Of a stretch of DNA of 64,000 bases, positions 19,539 to 29,061 are shown piece after piece; the first letter of the stretch is position 1; each line of letters starts with the position of its first letter. The notes below the pieces were generated by a model that did not search any database, was not told where the DNA came from, and saw only the letters and a list, made by a program, of their open reading frames with translations. Position numbers and translations under genes: made by a program. Origin of the DNA: Pseudomonadales bacterium (GTDB lineage Bacteria; Pseudomonadota; Gammaproteobacteria; Pseudomonadales; UBA5518); assembly GCA_022072145.1 (NCBI GenBank), contig JAJVIG010000002.1:135517-199516 (forward strand). The letters run 5' to 3'.

Positions 19539-21134
19539 TCAGGCCGCACGCGGGCGTTTCGGCCCCACCAGCAGCGTGGGGATCATCGTCGCGAGGAAAG
19601 CCAGCGCGAGAATCGCGAACGCGTCGCGGAAACCCGCCGCCAGCGCCTGCTGCTGCAGCATGCCCTGCAGCAGCGCACGTGCTGCGTTCCAGGTGTCGGT
19701 ACCCGCGTAGCCGATCGCGTACGCGAGTTCGCGCAGCATGGTCAGTGTGTAGAGCGTGTCGCTGCCCCCGGGTGTCTGCGTCGACAGCAGGTAGTCCGCA
19801 TGCGTCACGGTGCTGCGATCCAGCACCACCGACATCAGGTTCACGCCGAACGCCCCGCCGAGCTGGCGCACGAAGTTGAACGAGGCCGAGGCCTGCGTCA
19901 GGCGGCTGACCTCGACGTGCATCAGCGCACCCATCTGGATCGCGGGCATCACCAGCGAGACGCCGACGCGGCTCAGCACGTTCCACCACGCGAAGGTCCA
20001 GAACGCGGTGTTCGCGTCGGCGCCCGACGTGAGCCAGAACGACACCGCGCAGAACACGATGCCGACACCGATCAGCAGCCGGTGGTCCAGCGTGTCGGCG
20101 AGGCGCCCCGCGAACGGAAACACCAGCAGCATCGCGATTCCCGGCGGGATCATCAGCGCGCCGGCCCTGGTCGGCGACAGATGCTGCACCATCTGCAGGA
20201 ACAGCGGCACCAGGTAGCTCGAGGCGTACAGGCCGGCGCCGAACACGAATCCGTTCAGCGCCATGATCGAGAACTGGTAGTTCGTGAACAGTCCGAGATC
20301 GAGCAGCGGGTGTTCCACGCGCAGTTGCCACCAGACGAACGCCACGGCGAACGCGGTCGCCACCACGAAGCAGCTCACGATGTAGTCCGAGTCCCAGCCC
20401 TCGCGCTGGCCGTTGCTGAGCCCGACCAGCAGTGCGATCAGCGCGACGTTCAGCAGCAGGAAGCCGTTCCAGTCGAAGGGCATGCGCACGACGCCGACGC
20501 GCGCGGGCAGGAAAGCGAACGCACCGACGATGGTCAGCAGCGAGAACGGCACCCCGAGGAAGAAAACGTAGCGCCAGTTGAGCCCGTCGATCAGCACGCC
20601 GCCGACCGCCGGGCCCACGGTGGGCGCGAGGATCACGCCCACCGCGCTGATGCCCATCGCCAGCCCCTGGCGGCCGGGCGGGAACACCTGGAAGATGATC
20701 GTCATCGACAGCGGCGTCAGCATCCCGGCGGTGACTCCCTGCAGGATGCGCGAGAAGATCATCACGTCGGTGTTGCCGGCCATGCCGCCGAACAGCGAGC
20801 CGGCCAGGAACAGCAGCATCGCCACCAGTACCGTGTCGCGCATGCCGATCCTGCGCAGCATCCAGCTGCTGGCGAGCATCGCCACGGTCGAGGCGGTGAG
20901 GTTCGCCGTCGACAGCCACTGGGCGTCGGTCTGGCTGATGCCGAAGGCGCCCATGATGTTCGGGATCGCGACGTTGATGATCGTCCCGGACAGCATCGCC
21001 GCGATGTTGCCGGTGACGACTGTGCCCACCGCGAACCAGCGATAGTGGACTCCCCAGGTGCGGAACAGTTCGGCGAACGCGGGGTTCGGCGTCAGTTGCG
21101 CGAGGTAGTTCTCGAGTGCCTCAGGGGATTTCAA
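19539..21134 (-). CDS. DHA2-family MFS drug transporter (EmrB-like)
   Basis: A 531-residue inner-membrane protein with about 14 hydrophobic segments. MFS motifs are visible: MLRRIGMRDTVLVAMLLFLAGS (loop 2-3), SRILQGVTAGMLTPLSM, and the antiporter motif GISAVGVILAPTVGPAVGGVL. The start appears to be TTG at 21132-21134 (TTG AAA TCC), preceded by GAGGTGG and overlapping the end of the upstream adaptor gene by 14 bases, which argues for translational coupling. With the adaptor and an outer-membrane channel encoded elsewhere it would form a tripartite pump for hydrophobic toxicants. Confidence 0.9.
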   Translation of the reverse strand: MKSPEALENYLAQLTPNPAFAELFRTWGVHYRWFAVGTVVTGNIAAMLSGTIINVAIPNIMGAFGISQTDAQWLSTANLTASTVAMLASSWMLRRIGMRDTVLVAMLLFLAGSLFGGMAGNTDVMIFSRILQGVTAGMLTPLSMTIIFQVFPPGRQGLAMGISAVGVILAPTVGPAVGGVLIDGLNWRYVFFLGVPFSLLTIVGAFAFLPARVGVVRMPFDWNGFLLLNVALIALLVGLSNGQREGWDSDYIVSCFVVATAFAVAFVWWQLRVEHPLLDLGLFTNYQFSIMALNGFVFGAGLYASSYLVPLFLQMVQHLSPTRAGALMIPPGIAMLLVFPFAGRLADTLDHRLLIGVGIVFCAVSFWLTSGADANTAFWTFAWWNVLSRVGVSLVMPAIQMGALMHVEVSRLTQASASFNFVRQLGGAFGVNLMSVVLDRSTVTHADYLLSTQTPGGSDTLYTLTMLRELAYAIGYAGTDTWNAARALLQGMLQQQALAAGFRDAFAILALAFLATMIPTLLVGPKRPRAA

Positions 21135-22260
21135 TCGCCACCTCGACCATCATGCCCGGGCGCAGCAGGTCTTCGGACTGCGCGATCGATATCTTCACTG
21201 GCAGGCGTTGCGTGACCTTGGTGAAGTTGCCGCTCGGGTTGGTGTTCGGCAGCAGGGAGAACTGGCTGGTCGCGGCGTTGCCGACGCGCACCACCTCGCC
21301 CTCGAAGCGGCGGTCGGGGTAGGCGTCGACATCGATCGCCACGCGTGCGCCGGGCGCGACGTGGCGGATCTCGGTTTCCTTGATATTCGCGTCGATCCAG
21401 ATGTCGGCGGGGTCGTGCATCAGAAGCAGCCGCTGGCCTCCGACCACGTATTCGCCGGTGTGCACGAAGGTCTCGTCGACCAGCCCTGCGCCGGAACTCG
21501 TCACGCGCAGGTCCGCGATCATCACGTGCTGCTTGTCGATCGACGCGGCGATGCGCTCGAGTTCGTGGCGCCGGCCGTCGAGTTCGTTGCTGAGCACCTT
21601 CAGCTGGCTCAGCGACGCCTCGGTCTCGGTCACGCTGGCGCGTGCGCTCTGCACCTCGGCGAGCGCGCGCTGGTGTTGTTGCTCGGACTGCTGGAAGGCG
21701 TTGCGCGCGTTTTCCCACTGCTGTTGCGAGAGGATCTGCCGCTCGCGCAGCGACTGCGCGCGCTCCCATTCGCCGCGTTTGAACTCGAGGTCCGAGGCGG
21801 CCGAGCGCAGCGAGGCCTCGACCCCGGCCAGGCGCGAACGCGCGGCACTGAGACGTCCGCCGGATTCGCGGTCCACCATGTCGATCTGCGTTTCGAGGCG
21901 TTCGCACGCCGCGCGCATCGCGCGGTACTGCGCCTCGAGTTCGCGCAACCCCAGGCGCGCCGAACGGTCGTCGACCTGCGCGATCAGGTCGCCGGCCGCG
22001 AGACGGTCGCCCTGCGCGACCGGGAATTCGGTGACCTGTCCGGCCAGCTTCGCGCTGACCTCGATCATGTGCGTGGCGATGCGCGCATCGTCGCTGTAGA
22101 CGTGCGTGTGGCGTTGCCAGATCCACCAGGCGCCGGCCATCAGGCAGCCGAGGATCGCCGCGATCGCGATATGTCTGCGACGGGCGGCGCGTGAAGCTGC
22201 CACGGCGTCGGCGTCGGCGTCCGGCGCCGCGGTCTGCGTCTGCGGTGTCGGGGTGCTCAT
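21121..22260 (-). CDS. HlyD/EmrA-type membrane-fusion adaptor
   Basis: 379 residues from ATG 22258-22260 ([10 protein letters not shown]). It has a short cytoplasmic N terminus, one membrane helix (HIAIAAILGCLMAGAWWIW), a first lipoyl half (IEVSAKLAGQVTEFPVAQGD), a long coiled-coil hairpin rich in Arg, Glu and Gln (about residues 110-230), a second lipoyl half and a beta-barrel part (VAIDVDAYPDRRFEGEVVRVGNA). This is the EmrA layout. Its start overlaps the marR stop by ATGA and its end overlaps the MFS start, giving a three-gene operon. It spans the periplasm and links the MFS pump to an outer-membrane channel. Confidence 0.92.
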   Translation of the reverse strand: MSTPTPQTQTAAPDADADAVAASRAARRRHIAIAAILGCLMAGAWWIWQRHTHVYSDDARIATHMIEVSAKLAGQVTEFPVAQGDRLAAGDLIAQVDDRSARLGLRELEAQYRAMRAACERLETQIDMVDRESGGRLSAARSRLAGVEASLRSAASDLEFKRGEWERAQSLRERQILSQQQWENARNAFQQSEQQHQRALAEVQSARASVTETEASLSQLKVLSNELDGRRHELERIAASIDKQHVMIADLRVTSSGAGLVDETFVHTGEYVVGGQRLLLMHDPADIWIDANIKETEIRHVAPGARVAIDVDAYPDRRFEGEVVRVGNAATSQFSLLPNTNPSGNFTKVTQRLPVKISIAQSEDLLRPGMMVEVAIEIP

Positions 22261-23237
22261 CGTTCGGCTCCGGCGCGTCGTGCTTCTTGGGTGGGGAGTG
22301 TCTGTTCCAGAAGGCGCTGGCGGATCCACGCCAGCGTGCCCGCCAGGCGCTGCTGGCGGCTGGGTCCCAGCGGGCGCATCAGACCGGCGTGCAGCAGTTC
22401 GAAGCGCTGGCGCATGCCGGCCAGCAGGTGTTGTGCGCGACGGCTGAGGAACAGTCGGTTGGCGCGGCGGTCGCTCGGGTCGCTACGCCGTTCGAGCCAG
22501 CCGTCGGCCTGCAGCGCGTCGATCAGCCGCCCCAGTGCGGCCGGGCGGATCTCGGTCGCCTCGGCGATGGCCGACTGGCGTAACCCCTCCTGGCGGCGGA
22601 CCGTGTTGATCACCAGCCACTGGTTGCGTGTGAAGCCCAGTTCGGCCAGCCGGGCGTCGAAGCGCCGGTTCAGCAGCCGTGCGCATTCGAACAGTACGCC
22701 GATGTAGGTCTCTGCGGCGGGGGTGGGTGGTTGCGGTGCCGTCGTGATCCCGGGCAGTGCGGGGAGCGGCGCAGGTCGCACCGGGGGAGCACAAACGGGC
22801 GTGGTGCCGCTGCGCAGGCCGCTGCGGATCAGGAGCAGACCCTCCAGCATCTCGGCGATCTCGTCGGTGTCGAAACCGCGCAGGTAGTTGGCCTCGACGG
22901 CCCGGAACCGTTCGTTCATCCGGTCGAGGATCGGGCTGGCCTCGTCGAGCAGGTAGGCGCGGCGGATCCGGCGGTCCGCGGGGTCCGTCTGGCGCCGGAT
23001 CCAGCCCGCCTGCTCCAGCCAGTCCAGCGCCAGACCCAGCGGAGCACGTTCGATATCCAGCCGTTCGGCCAGTTCGGATTGGGATATGCCGGGGTTGCTG
23101 CGCAGCGTCGCGAGCACGCGCCACTTGGCCTGGGTCAGGCCGAGATCGCGAATCGCGAGGTCGAAGCGGCGCCGGATCAGCCGGACCGTGTCGTGAATCA
23201 GGAATTCGCAGCTGTGTTCGAGATCGGACAGAGCCAT
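22257..23237 (-). CDS. Two-domain (tandem) MarR-family regulator
   Basis: 326 residues, about twice the usual MarR length. Two complete winged-helix units are present. Domain 1 (about 1-145) has [33 protein letters not shown] and the wing [15 protein letters not shown]. Domain 2 (about 178-305) has [32 protein letters not shown] and the wing [16 protein letters not shown] Pro-rich linker joins them. MarR proteins normally work as homodimers, so this chain could act as a single-chain dimer. It is first in the emrA/emrB operon and probably represses it in response to toxic aromatic ligands. An inverted repeat lies directly upstream. Confidence 0.9.
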   Translation of the reverse strand: MALSDLEHSCEFLIHDTVRLIRRRFDLAIRDLGLTQAKWRVLATLRSNPGISQSELAERLDIERAPLGLALDWLEQAGWIRRQTDPADRRIRRAYLLDEASPILDRMNERFRAVEANYLRGFDTDEIAEMLEGLLLIRSGLRSGTTPVCAPPVRPAPLPALPGITTAPQPPTPAAETYIGVLFECARLLNRRFDARLAELGFTRNQWLVINTVRRQEGLRQSAIAEATEIRPAALGRLIDALQADGWLERRSDPSDRRANRLFLSRRAQHLLAGMRQRFELLHAGLMRPLGPSRQQRLAGTLAWIRQRLLEQTLPTQEARRAGAER

Positions 23238-23260
23238 GCCGCACGCATCGGGCGCAATTA

Positions 23261-23307
23261 GTAACTCAGATATACGATATACATGCGTGACTATACCGTC
23301 GAGTTAC
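23261..23307. promoter_or_regulatory. Candidate operator/promoter of the marR-emrA-emrB operon
   Basis: In an AT-rich stretch just upstream of the marR start, perfect 7-base arms GTAACTC (23261-23267) and GAGTTAC (23301-23307) flank a core containing TATACGATATA and ACTATA. On the minus strand the core gives TATAGT (23291-23296), a good -10 for marR transcription. A repressor bound across the arms would cover it. The arms are visible; their role as the MarR operator is inferred from position. Confidence 0.5.
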
Positions 23308-23373
23308 ATTTTTCACAGGCACTGCAGCACGCCCTTGGCGCCAGGAATCCGCCAAGTGTTGACTGGGGGCGTC

Positions 23374-24297
23374 TCAGCGATCGGGGATGTCGATCACGCC
23401 GGACGGCCGGCAGGCATCGATCAGTTCGCCCAGACGGCGAAACTCCTCGCTGCGGGCGCTGCCTTCGCGCCACACCAGGCCGATGTCGCGGTAGGCGCGT
23501 GCGTCCAGTGCCTGGGTTTCGATATCGGTGCCTTCCAGCAGCGACGAGCCTTCGGCCATCGCCGGCAGGTAGGTCACGCCGAGGTCCGCGGACACCATCT
23601 GCACCAAGGTCAGCAGGCTGCTGGCGGCGAAGCGGCTCAGGTGTTCGGCCTGTCGCAGGCGGCAGGCCGACAGCGCATGGTCACGCAGGCAGTGGCCGTC
23701 CTCGAGCAGCAGTACACTCTCCGGCGCCAACCGGGTTGCCCGGCCCCGGCCGGTCGCGACCAGCGGCGATCCCCGTCGGCAGGCGAGCCGGAACGGATCC
23801 CGGAACAGCGGCAGCACCTCGGCATGGCGGGTCTCCCATGGCAGCGCCAGCAGCAGCGCATCGAGGCTGCCCTCGGCAAGCGCTGCCAGCAGGCGCTCGG
23901 TCATGTCTTCGCGCAGGTACAGCTTCATCTGCGGGAAGGTCTCGGCCACGCGCGGCATCAGCCGCGGCAGCAGGAACGGCGCGATCGTCGGTATCACGCC
24001 CAGCCGGATCCGGCGCGCGAGCGGGGTGCTCTCGCGGCGCGCGAACTCGAGCAGTTCCTCGGCGTCGGCCAGGCAGTTGCGCGCCAGCGCCGCGATCTCC
24101 TGTCCGATCGCCGTGATCGTCACGCGCTTGGAGGTGCGGTCCACCAGACACAGATCGAGCTGGCTCTCGAGCTCGCGGATCGCGATCGAGAACGCCGACT
24201 GCGAGATGTTGCACTCATCCGCGGCGCGGCCGAAATGGCCGTGGCGTGTCAGCGCAAGGAAGTACTGCAACTGGCGCAGCGTTGGCAGATGGCTCAT
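23374..24297 (-). CDS. oxyR: OxyR peroxide-sensing LysR regulator
   Basis: 307 residues. The N-terminal helix-turn-helix is [24 protein letters not shown]. The two redox cysteines of OxyR are present with exact spacing: C203 and C212 in [12 protein letters not shown], matching C199/C208 of Escherichia coli OxyR. Peroxide oxidises them to a disulfide and switches the activator. The divergent neighbour is dps, a classical OxyR target. Length is normal. The 3' end is followed by the marR promoter region. Confidence 0.95.
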   Translation of the reverse strand: MSHLPTLRQLQYFLALTRHGHFGRAADECNISQSAFSIAIRELESQLDLCLVDRTSKRVTITAIGQEIAALARNCLADAEELLEFARRESTPLARRIRLGVIPTIAPFLLPRLMPRVAETFPQMKLYLREDMTERLLAALAEGSLDALLLALPWETRHAEVLPLFRDPFRLACRRGSPLVATGRGRATRLAPESVLLLEDGHCLRDHALSACRLRQAEHLSRFAASSLLTLVQMVSADLGVTYLPAMAEGSSLLEGTDIETQALDARAYRDIGLVWREGSARSEEFRRLGELIDACRPSGVIDIPDR

Positions 24298-24432
24298 GGC
24301 CGGACTCCGTGCTTGATTGAATCAATTGAACGAAATCATAGACACAATCCATTTTACATGTACTCTGAGCCGGGTGATCATTCTCCCGGACAAAGGCGCC
24401 TGGCGGGCGCGACGACACGCAGGAGCAACGAC
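24298..24432. promoter_or_regulatory. oxyR-dps divergent control region
   Basis: 135 bases, AT-rich for this genome (about 24311-24365). OxyR would be expected to bind here and control both genes. I see TTGAAC at 24326-24331 as a possible -35 for dps but no well-spaced -10, which fits an activator-dependent promoter. AGGAG at 24420-24424 is the dps ribosome-binding site. OxyR half sites could not be assigned with confidence by eye. Confidence 0.45.
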
Positions 24433-24912
24433 ATGAAAACGGCAACGACCATCGACATCGGCATTCCCGAGGCGCAGCGGGCGCAGATCGCCGCCGGCTT
24501 GTCACGACTGCTGGCCGACACCTACACGCTGTACCTGAAGACGCACAACTACCACTGGAACGTAACCGGCCCGATGTTCAACGCGCTGCACACCATGTTC
24601 GAACAGCAGTACGACGAACTGGCGCTGGCGGTGGACCTGATCGCCGAACGCATCCGCGCGCTGGGACACCGGGCGCCGGGATCGTACCGGGAATTTCTCG
24701 ACCTGACCTCGATCGAGGAGGAGACGGGATCGCCGGATGCCGTGACGATGATCGCAAACCTCGTCAAGGGGCAGGAGGCCGTGATCCGCACCGCGCGCGG
24801 GCTGATCCCCCTCACCGACGCGGCGCACGACGAACCGTCCGCGGACCTGCTGACGCAGCGCCTGCAGGTCCACGAAAAGACCGCCTGGATGCTGCGCAGC
24901 CTGCTCGACTGA
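24433..24912 (+). CDS. dps: Dps DNA-protecting mini-ferritin
   Basis: 159 residues from ATG 24433, nine bases after AGGAG. The ferroxidase ligands of Dps are H41 (NYHWNVTG), D68 and E72 ([13 protein letters not shown]); their spacing of 27 and 31 residues is the same as in Escherichia coli Dps. The protein forms 12-mers that oxidise Fe(II) with hydrogen peroxide and protect DNA. The divergent oxyR explains its likely induction by peroxide. The open frame extends upstream through the oxyR region but is not coding there. Confidence 0.96.
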   Translation: MKTATTIDIGIPEAQRAQIAAGLSRLLADTYTLYLKTHNYHWNVTGPMFNALHTMFEQQYDELALAVDLIAERIRALGHRAPGSYREFLDLTSIEEETGSPDAVTMIANLVKGQEAVIRTARGLIPLTDAAHDEPSADLLTQRLQVHEKTAWMLRSLLD

Positions 24913-25072
24913 AGACGCGGGCGCAGCTACCCCGGAAGCGCGCGGCGAAAAGTTTGGCGACAGACGTCGAATGCGGGTCTGGCGCTACCGGAGGTTCAGA
25001 CGCCGAGCCCGTACGGCCGGTAGGGCCCGAAGGGGATGCATTCGACGATCGCGATGTCGGTGGGCGTCGGAG

Positions 25073-26218
25073 CTAACGCCGCGTGTTCCAGTACGAACCG
25101 TCCATCATCGCCTCGATCGCCGGGCGGTGCGGGATCATGTCGTCCGGGTCGGCCGGAATCGCCGCCTCGCCGAAGTACGCCTGACGGCGGCCGATGCGGA
25201 ACATCACGATGCCGTGGCGCAGCGCGGCATACAGCGTGTAGAACTCCATGTCGCGCGGGCGGTGGCCACTCAGCTTCTCGTAGGCGTCGGCGACCGCATC
25301 GAGGCGCATCATGTCGGGCAGACCCGGCACGCCGACCAGCGGTGTGAAGTCCTGGAAGAAATGGTGGATGAAGATCATCCACGCCAGATCCAGCTCGCGC
25401 GGACCGGTGGCGACCATCTCCCAGTCGAGCACGGCGGTCGGCGCGAAATCGGCGAACAGCATGTTGCCGATGCGTGCGTCGCCCCAGCTCAGCACCTCCG
25501 CGCCTTCGTCACGCGGCCAGTCGTGCTCCATCCAGTCGAAGGCGCGCTCGATCAGCGGCGAGCGGATGCCGTCCGCTGTCACCCACTCGTAATACGCGCG
25601 TTGCGACGCGACATGGCGGCGCAGCGCCGTCGCACCGTCGTGACGCGGGCGCAGCAGCGCGCGGTCGGAATCGGACAGCCCGATCGCGTGCAGTTTCGCC
25701 AGCACCTCGATCGCGTTGTGCTGCAGGCGGTCGCGATCCGTCGCGTCGGCGCGCAGCAGCCACGAGTCGAACACGTACGGCGGGATGTCCGGCGGCGCCT
25801 CGCCGAAGGCGCGCTCCATCACGAAGAACGGCGCGCCCAGGTGCGACTCGTCGCCTTCGTACCACAGCACGCGCGGCACCGGGGCGTCGCAGCGTTCGCG
25901 CGCGAGCTGCATGACCTGGAACTGCTTGGCGAGATCGTACTCGGGGAACACCGGTACCGATCCGGCATCGGGCGGCAGCCGTGCCACGCAGGCAAGCGTC
26001 CGCTCGGCGCCCGATTCGCGCCACGCGACGTCGAACAACAGGGTCTCGCTCGACATGCCGGTTCCCTGCGGCGACGAGAAACCCGACAGCCGCGCATCGG
26101 GGCCCAGCTTGCCGCGAATCCAGGTATTGAGCCGCTGCTCGAGGTGCTCGCGGTCGCGCGTCGAGGTCTTGGGACGGGCGGCGTTCGGATCGATTTCCAC
26201 GGTACGGGTCTCCGGCAC
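25073..26218 (-). CDS. Aminoglycoside-phosphotransferase-fold kinase family protein (APH/ACAD10-like)
   Basis: About 381 residues if the GTG at 26216-26218 (VPETRTVEIDPN) is used; the start is uncertain. The APH-like kinase core is visible: a Gly-containing loop (SPQGTGMSSETLLFDV), the catalytic-loop equivalent LSWGDARIGNMLF with Asp and Asn, and the metal-binding AVLDWEMVATGPRELDLAW. Such proteins next to fatty-acid genes resemble the kinase domain of ACAD10/11, which phosphorylates 4-hydroxyacyl-CoAs; a role of that kind here would be inference. It does not look like an antibiotic-resistance gene. It is convergent with dps and divergent from the TonB receptor at 26517. Confidence 0.8.
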   Translation of the reverse strand: MPETRTVEIDPNAARPKTSTRDREHLEQRLNTWIRGKLGPDARLSGFSSPQGTGMSSETLLFDVAWRESGAERTLACVARLPPDAGSVPVFPEYDLAKQFQVMQLARERCDAPVPRVLWYEGDESHLGAPFFVMERAFGEAPPDIPPYVFDSWLLRADATDRDRLQHNAIEVLAKLHAIGLSDSDRALLRPRHDGATALRRHVASQRAYYEWVTADGIRSPLIERAFDWMEHDWPRDEGAEVLSWGDARIGNMLFADFAPTAVLDWEMVATGPRELDLAWMIFIHHFFQDFTPLVGVPGLPDMMRLDAVADAYEKLSGHRPRDMEFYTLYAALRHGIVMFRIGRRQAYFGEAAIPADPDDMIPHRPAIEAMMDGSYWNTRR

Positions 26219-26372
26219 GGTGCAATTAAAGGCGCAGCATAGTGCCGAAGCGGCGCAGAGGGGCAATCCTGAGAAAACCGTAATGGAACCGTGCCCCCAC
26301 GAATGCGGCCCATCGGTCGTCCCGCGCGAGGGTGACGGTTGCTGCGACCATCGGCAGTCGCCTTGGCGGGAT

Positions 26373-26391
26373 TAGTGCGTTTGCATCATGT
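26373..26391 (+). promoter_or_regulatory. Shared upstream motif, copy 1
   Basis: The 19-base sequence TAGTGCGTTTGCATCATGT lies about 125 bases before the TonB receptor start. An almost identical copy (one mismatch) is found at 30470-30488 in the next large intergenic gap of the same cluster. A shorter match, TTGCATCGT, lies at about 32978 before the keto acid cleavage gene. Candidate binding site for a cluster regulator; inference from repetition only. Confidence 0.4.
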
Positions 26392-26516
26392 TTCGAACGG
26401 GCTTTCGTCGCATAGTCGGACCGGGTCCCCGAAAAAGCGCAAGCGATTCATGCAGTCATCGATCGATGATGTGGCATTGCTCGTCTTCAAAAAACGTTAA
26501 GAAAAGGAGAAAACTC

Positions 26517-28865
26517 ATGAGAAATTCCGGAACGTCGACAATCACATCGACACACAAGACGCAACCGGAGTCCATGCGCGTGCAGCGAGCCAGTGTCATT
26601 TCCGCCAAGCTCGCGCTGTGTGCGGCGATACTCGCTGCTGGCCAGGCGCAGGCCCAGGGTATCGAAGAAGTGGTGGTCACCGCACAGAAGCGCGAGCAAT
26701 CGTTGCAGGACACCCCGATCGCCATCACCGCGTTCGGTCAAACCGAGTTGGAGCAGAAGCAGATCAAGGACCTGGTGGATCTGGGTACCTTCGCACCCAA
26801 CGTGAAAGTGGCGCCACTGCCATCCAATACGGCCAAGGCGACCATTGCCATTCGGGGCTCGGTAACATCGAACCCCGCCATTTACTGGGAACCCACCGTC
26901 GGCATCTATCTGGATGGAGCCTATGTCGGCAAGTTCTCGGGGAACGTTTTCAAACTCGCGGAAGTGGAGCGAATCGAGGTGCTGCGGGGGCCACAGGGGA
27001 CCCTGTTCGGTCGCAATACCTCCGGCGGTGCCGTGAGCGTGATTTCGCGGAAACCAACCGGCGACTTCGGTGGCCGCCTGCGGGCCGGTGTCGGCAATTT
27101 CGGCTATCGGGAACTCTACGGCTCCGTTGACCTGCCCGCCCTGGACCTGGGTGGCGCGGGCACCCTGATGACCAAACTCAGCCTGACTACCGATGATCGC
27201 GACGGCTTCTACAAGAATATGGACCCCGCGCCTGGCACGACCATCGCCCATCCTTTCACGGGCCGGCCGGTACCGGCCAATCCGGCTGGCAAAACCAAGG
27301 AATTCAATGCGGCGGAAAGCACCATTGGCCGACTGGATCTGCTCTGGGGGGTCAGTGAGCGCCTGTCTGCCCGCTACACACTGGACGATGTGGACGTGGA
27401 CAACACCCCGGCGAAACCACAGTTCACCGACCTGAATACCTCGAGCCTCACGTTCGGATTTCCGATGCCGGCGGGGCTGGCGCAGTTTCTAACCAGTGAG
27501 AGCGATAACCTCGGGCGCAACTCCATCGACGCCGACGTGTACGAAGGGTTCGAATCCACCAGCCACACCTTCACGGGCGACTATGATTTCGGAGACGCCG
27601 GCATTCTGGGCGATGCATCGATAAAGTACATTTTCAACGATCGAGATCTGGATTTTGCCCAGAGCCTGGACAACGACGGCACTCCCTTCCATCTGTTCCA
27701 CTCGTCGATTCGAGAAGACTACCGGCAGAAATCCCACGAACTGCAGCTGACCGGCAGTCATGAGCGGGTCGATTACGTGCTGGGCGTCTACTACTTCGAG
27801 GAAGACGCCGAGGTGATCAACCCGCTGCGACCGCTGAACAGTTTCTTCGGCCCGCTGGTGCAGAACAATGCCTATGGGCTCAGCTCGGAACAGATCGCCG
27901 CGTACGGCCAGGCGGATTGGCGACCACCGGTGCTGGACGACCGCCTGACCGTAACGGTAGGCGTACGGTGGACGGAAGAAGAGAAGGCGGTGTATATCGA
28001 TCACCCCAACGACAGGCCTCCATTCAGCGGGCGCAACAAGGACGATTTCCGCAACGTTTCTCCGACCGTGATTTTCAATTATGAGTTCAGCGATGACTTC
28101 AACGGGTATGCCAAATATGCCCAGGGCTGGAAGTCCGGTGGATTCAACGGCGAGGCTGGAAGTACCTTCAGTTTCGACCGTGGCTTCGACGCGGAAGAGA
28201 TCGATTCTTACGAAATCGGATTCAAGAGCCGTTGGTTCGACAATACGCTGCAGTTCAATGCAGCTGCCTTTTTCAACGATGAAACGAATATCCAGTTGTC
28301 GGTCTTCACTCCCAGTTCCTCGGGAACGGCAGCGTCGATAATCGAGAACGCCGGTGAAGCCGAGAAAAAAGGTCTGGAACTGGAGACCATTTACGCGCCG
28401 ACGGAAGATCTGACGCTCACCTTCAACTACGGCTATCTCGATGCGGAGTTCAAGGAGTTCCTGGAATACGATCCGGTATTGAACAAAACAGTGGACGTCG
28501 CCAGGAGCCGCTACACCCAATACACTCCGAAGCACACGGTCAACGTGGGCGTCGAGTACACGATGCTGCGCGCCCGCTATGGCGAACTTACCGCGCGCGT
28601 GGATTACAGCTATAACGACGACTACACGCCCTACGTCAAGCCGGAGCAAAAGGCTGTTTCCGACATCAAGGGCTACGGACTGGTCAACGCCCGCCTGACG
28701 CTGGATGAGATTCCGGTAGGCAACAACCGGTTGCAGGTGTCCCTGTGGGGCAAGAACCTGACCGACAACGACTACCGCCTGAATACGGTGCCCTTTGGTC
28801 CCTTCGCCGTCAGCTTTTTCGGTCCGCCTCGCACCTGCGGTCTCGAGGCCCTCTTTATGTTTTGA
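26517..28865 (+). CDS. TonB-dependent outer-membrane receptor
   Basis: 782 residues from ATG 26517, preceded by AAGGAG. It has a signal peptide (SAKLALCAAILAAGQAQAQ), a TonB box/plug start (IEEVVVTAQKREQSLQDTP), plug motifs (RGPQGTLFGRNTSGGAVSV) and a full barrel with YAKYAQGWKSGGFNGE and a C-terminal Phe (ALFMF). It is complete, unlike the receptor at 3906-6481. Base composition from here on is lower in GC than the flanks. It stands first in the catabolic cluster and so probably imports that cluster's substrate or a required cofactor (inference). Confidence 0.95.
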   Translation: MRNSGTSTITSTHKTQPESMRVQRASVISAKLALCAAILAAGQAQAQGIEEVVVTAQKREQSLQDTPIAITAFGQTELEQKQIKDLVDLGTFAPNVKVAPLPSNTAKATIAIRGSVTSNPAIYWEPTVGIYLDGAYVGKFSGNVFKLAEVERIEVLRGPQGTLFGRNTSGGAVSVISRKPTGDFGGRLRAGVGNFGYRELYGSVDLPALDLGGAGTLMTKLSLTTDDRDGFYKNMDPAPGTTIAHPFTGRPVPANPAGKTKEFNAAESTIGRLDLLWGVSERLSARYTLDDVDVDNTPAKPQFTDLNTSSLTFGFPMPAGLAQFLTSESDNLGRNSIDADVYEGFESTSHTFTGDYDFGDAGILGDASIKYIFNDRDLDFAQSLDNDGTPFHLFHSSIREDYRQKSHELQLTGSHERVDYVLGVYYFEEDAEVINPLRPLNSFFGPLVQNNAYGLSSEQIAAYGQADWRPPVLDDRLTVTVGVRWTEEEKAVYIDHPNDRPPFSGRNKDDFRNVSPTVIFNYEFSDDFNGYAKYAQGWKSGGFNGEAGSTFSFDRGFDAEEIDSYEIGFKSRWFDNTLQFNAAAFFNDETNIQLSVFTPSSSGTAASIIENAGEAEKKGLELETIYAPTEDLTLTFNYGYLDAEFKEFLEYDPVLNKTVDVARSRYTQYTPKHTVNVGVEYTMLRARYGELTARVDYSYNDDYTPYVKPEQKAVSDIKGYGLVNARLTLDEIPVGNNRLQVSLWGKNLTDNDYRLNTVPFGPFAVSFFGPPRTCGLEALFMF

Positions 28866-28917
28866 GTCCCAGACATGGTAATCAGAAGGCCCGGCATCGC
28901 CTCAACAACTCGAACCG

Positions 28918-28941
28918 CCCGGTGCAGGCTCGCCTGCCGGG
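28918..28941 (+). terminator. Hairpin after the TonB receptor gene
   Basis: Arms CCCGG-TGCAGGC and GCCTGC-CGGG pair around a two-base loop with a small bulge, about 50 bases after the receptor stop. There is no T-tract, so it is only a possible terminator or mRNA 3'-end stabiliser. Confidence 0.35.
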
Positions 28942-29061
28942 TGGTGTGGGAGGGGAGGGGAACGGTCAGCTAAGCTGGCCGCCCCAATCCCGATTGCGGA
29001 AACGAGAAGTGTAGTGTCGCTCGCTGGTCGAATTATTTCATACAACAATGGGGGCTTTAGC

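Noticed and set aside
24913..25072. Gap between dps and the kinase gene, with a short minus-strand tail ending PYRPYGLGV
   Set aside because: Too short, and it runs into the antisense frame of the kinase gene; no start, motif or clear terminator.
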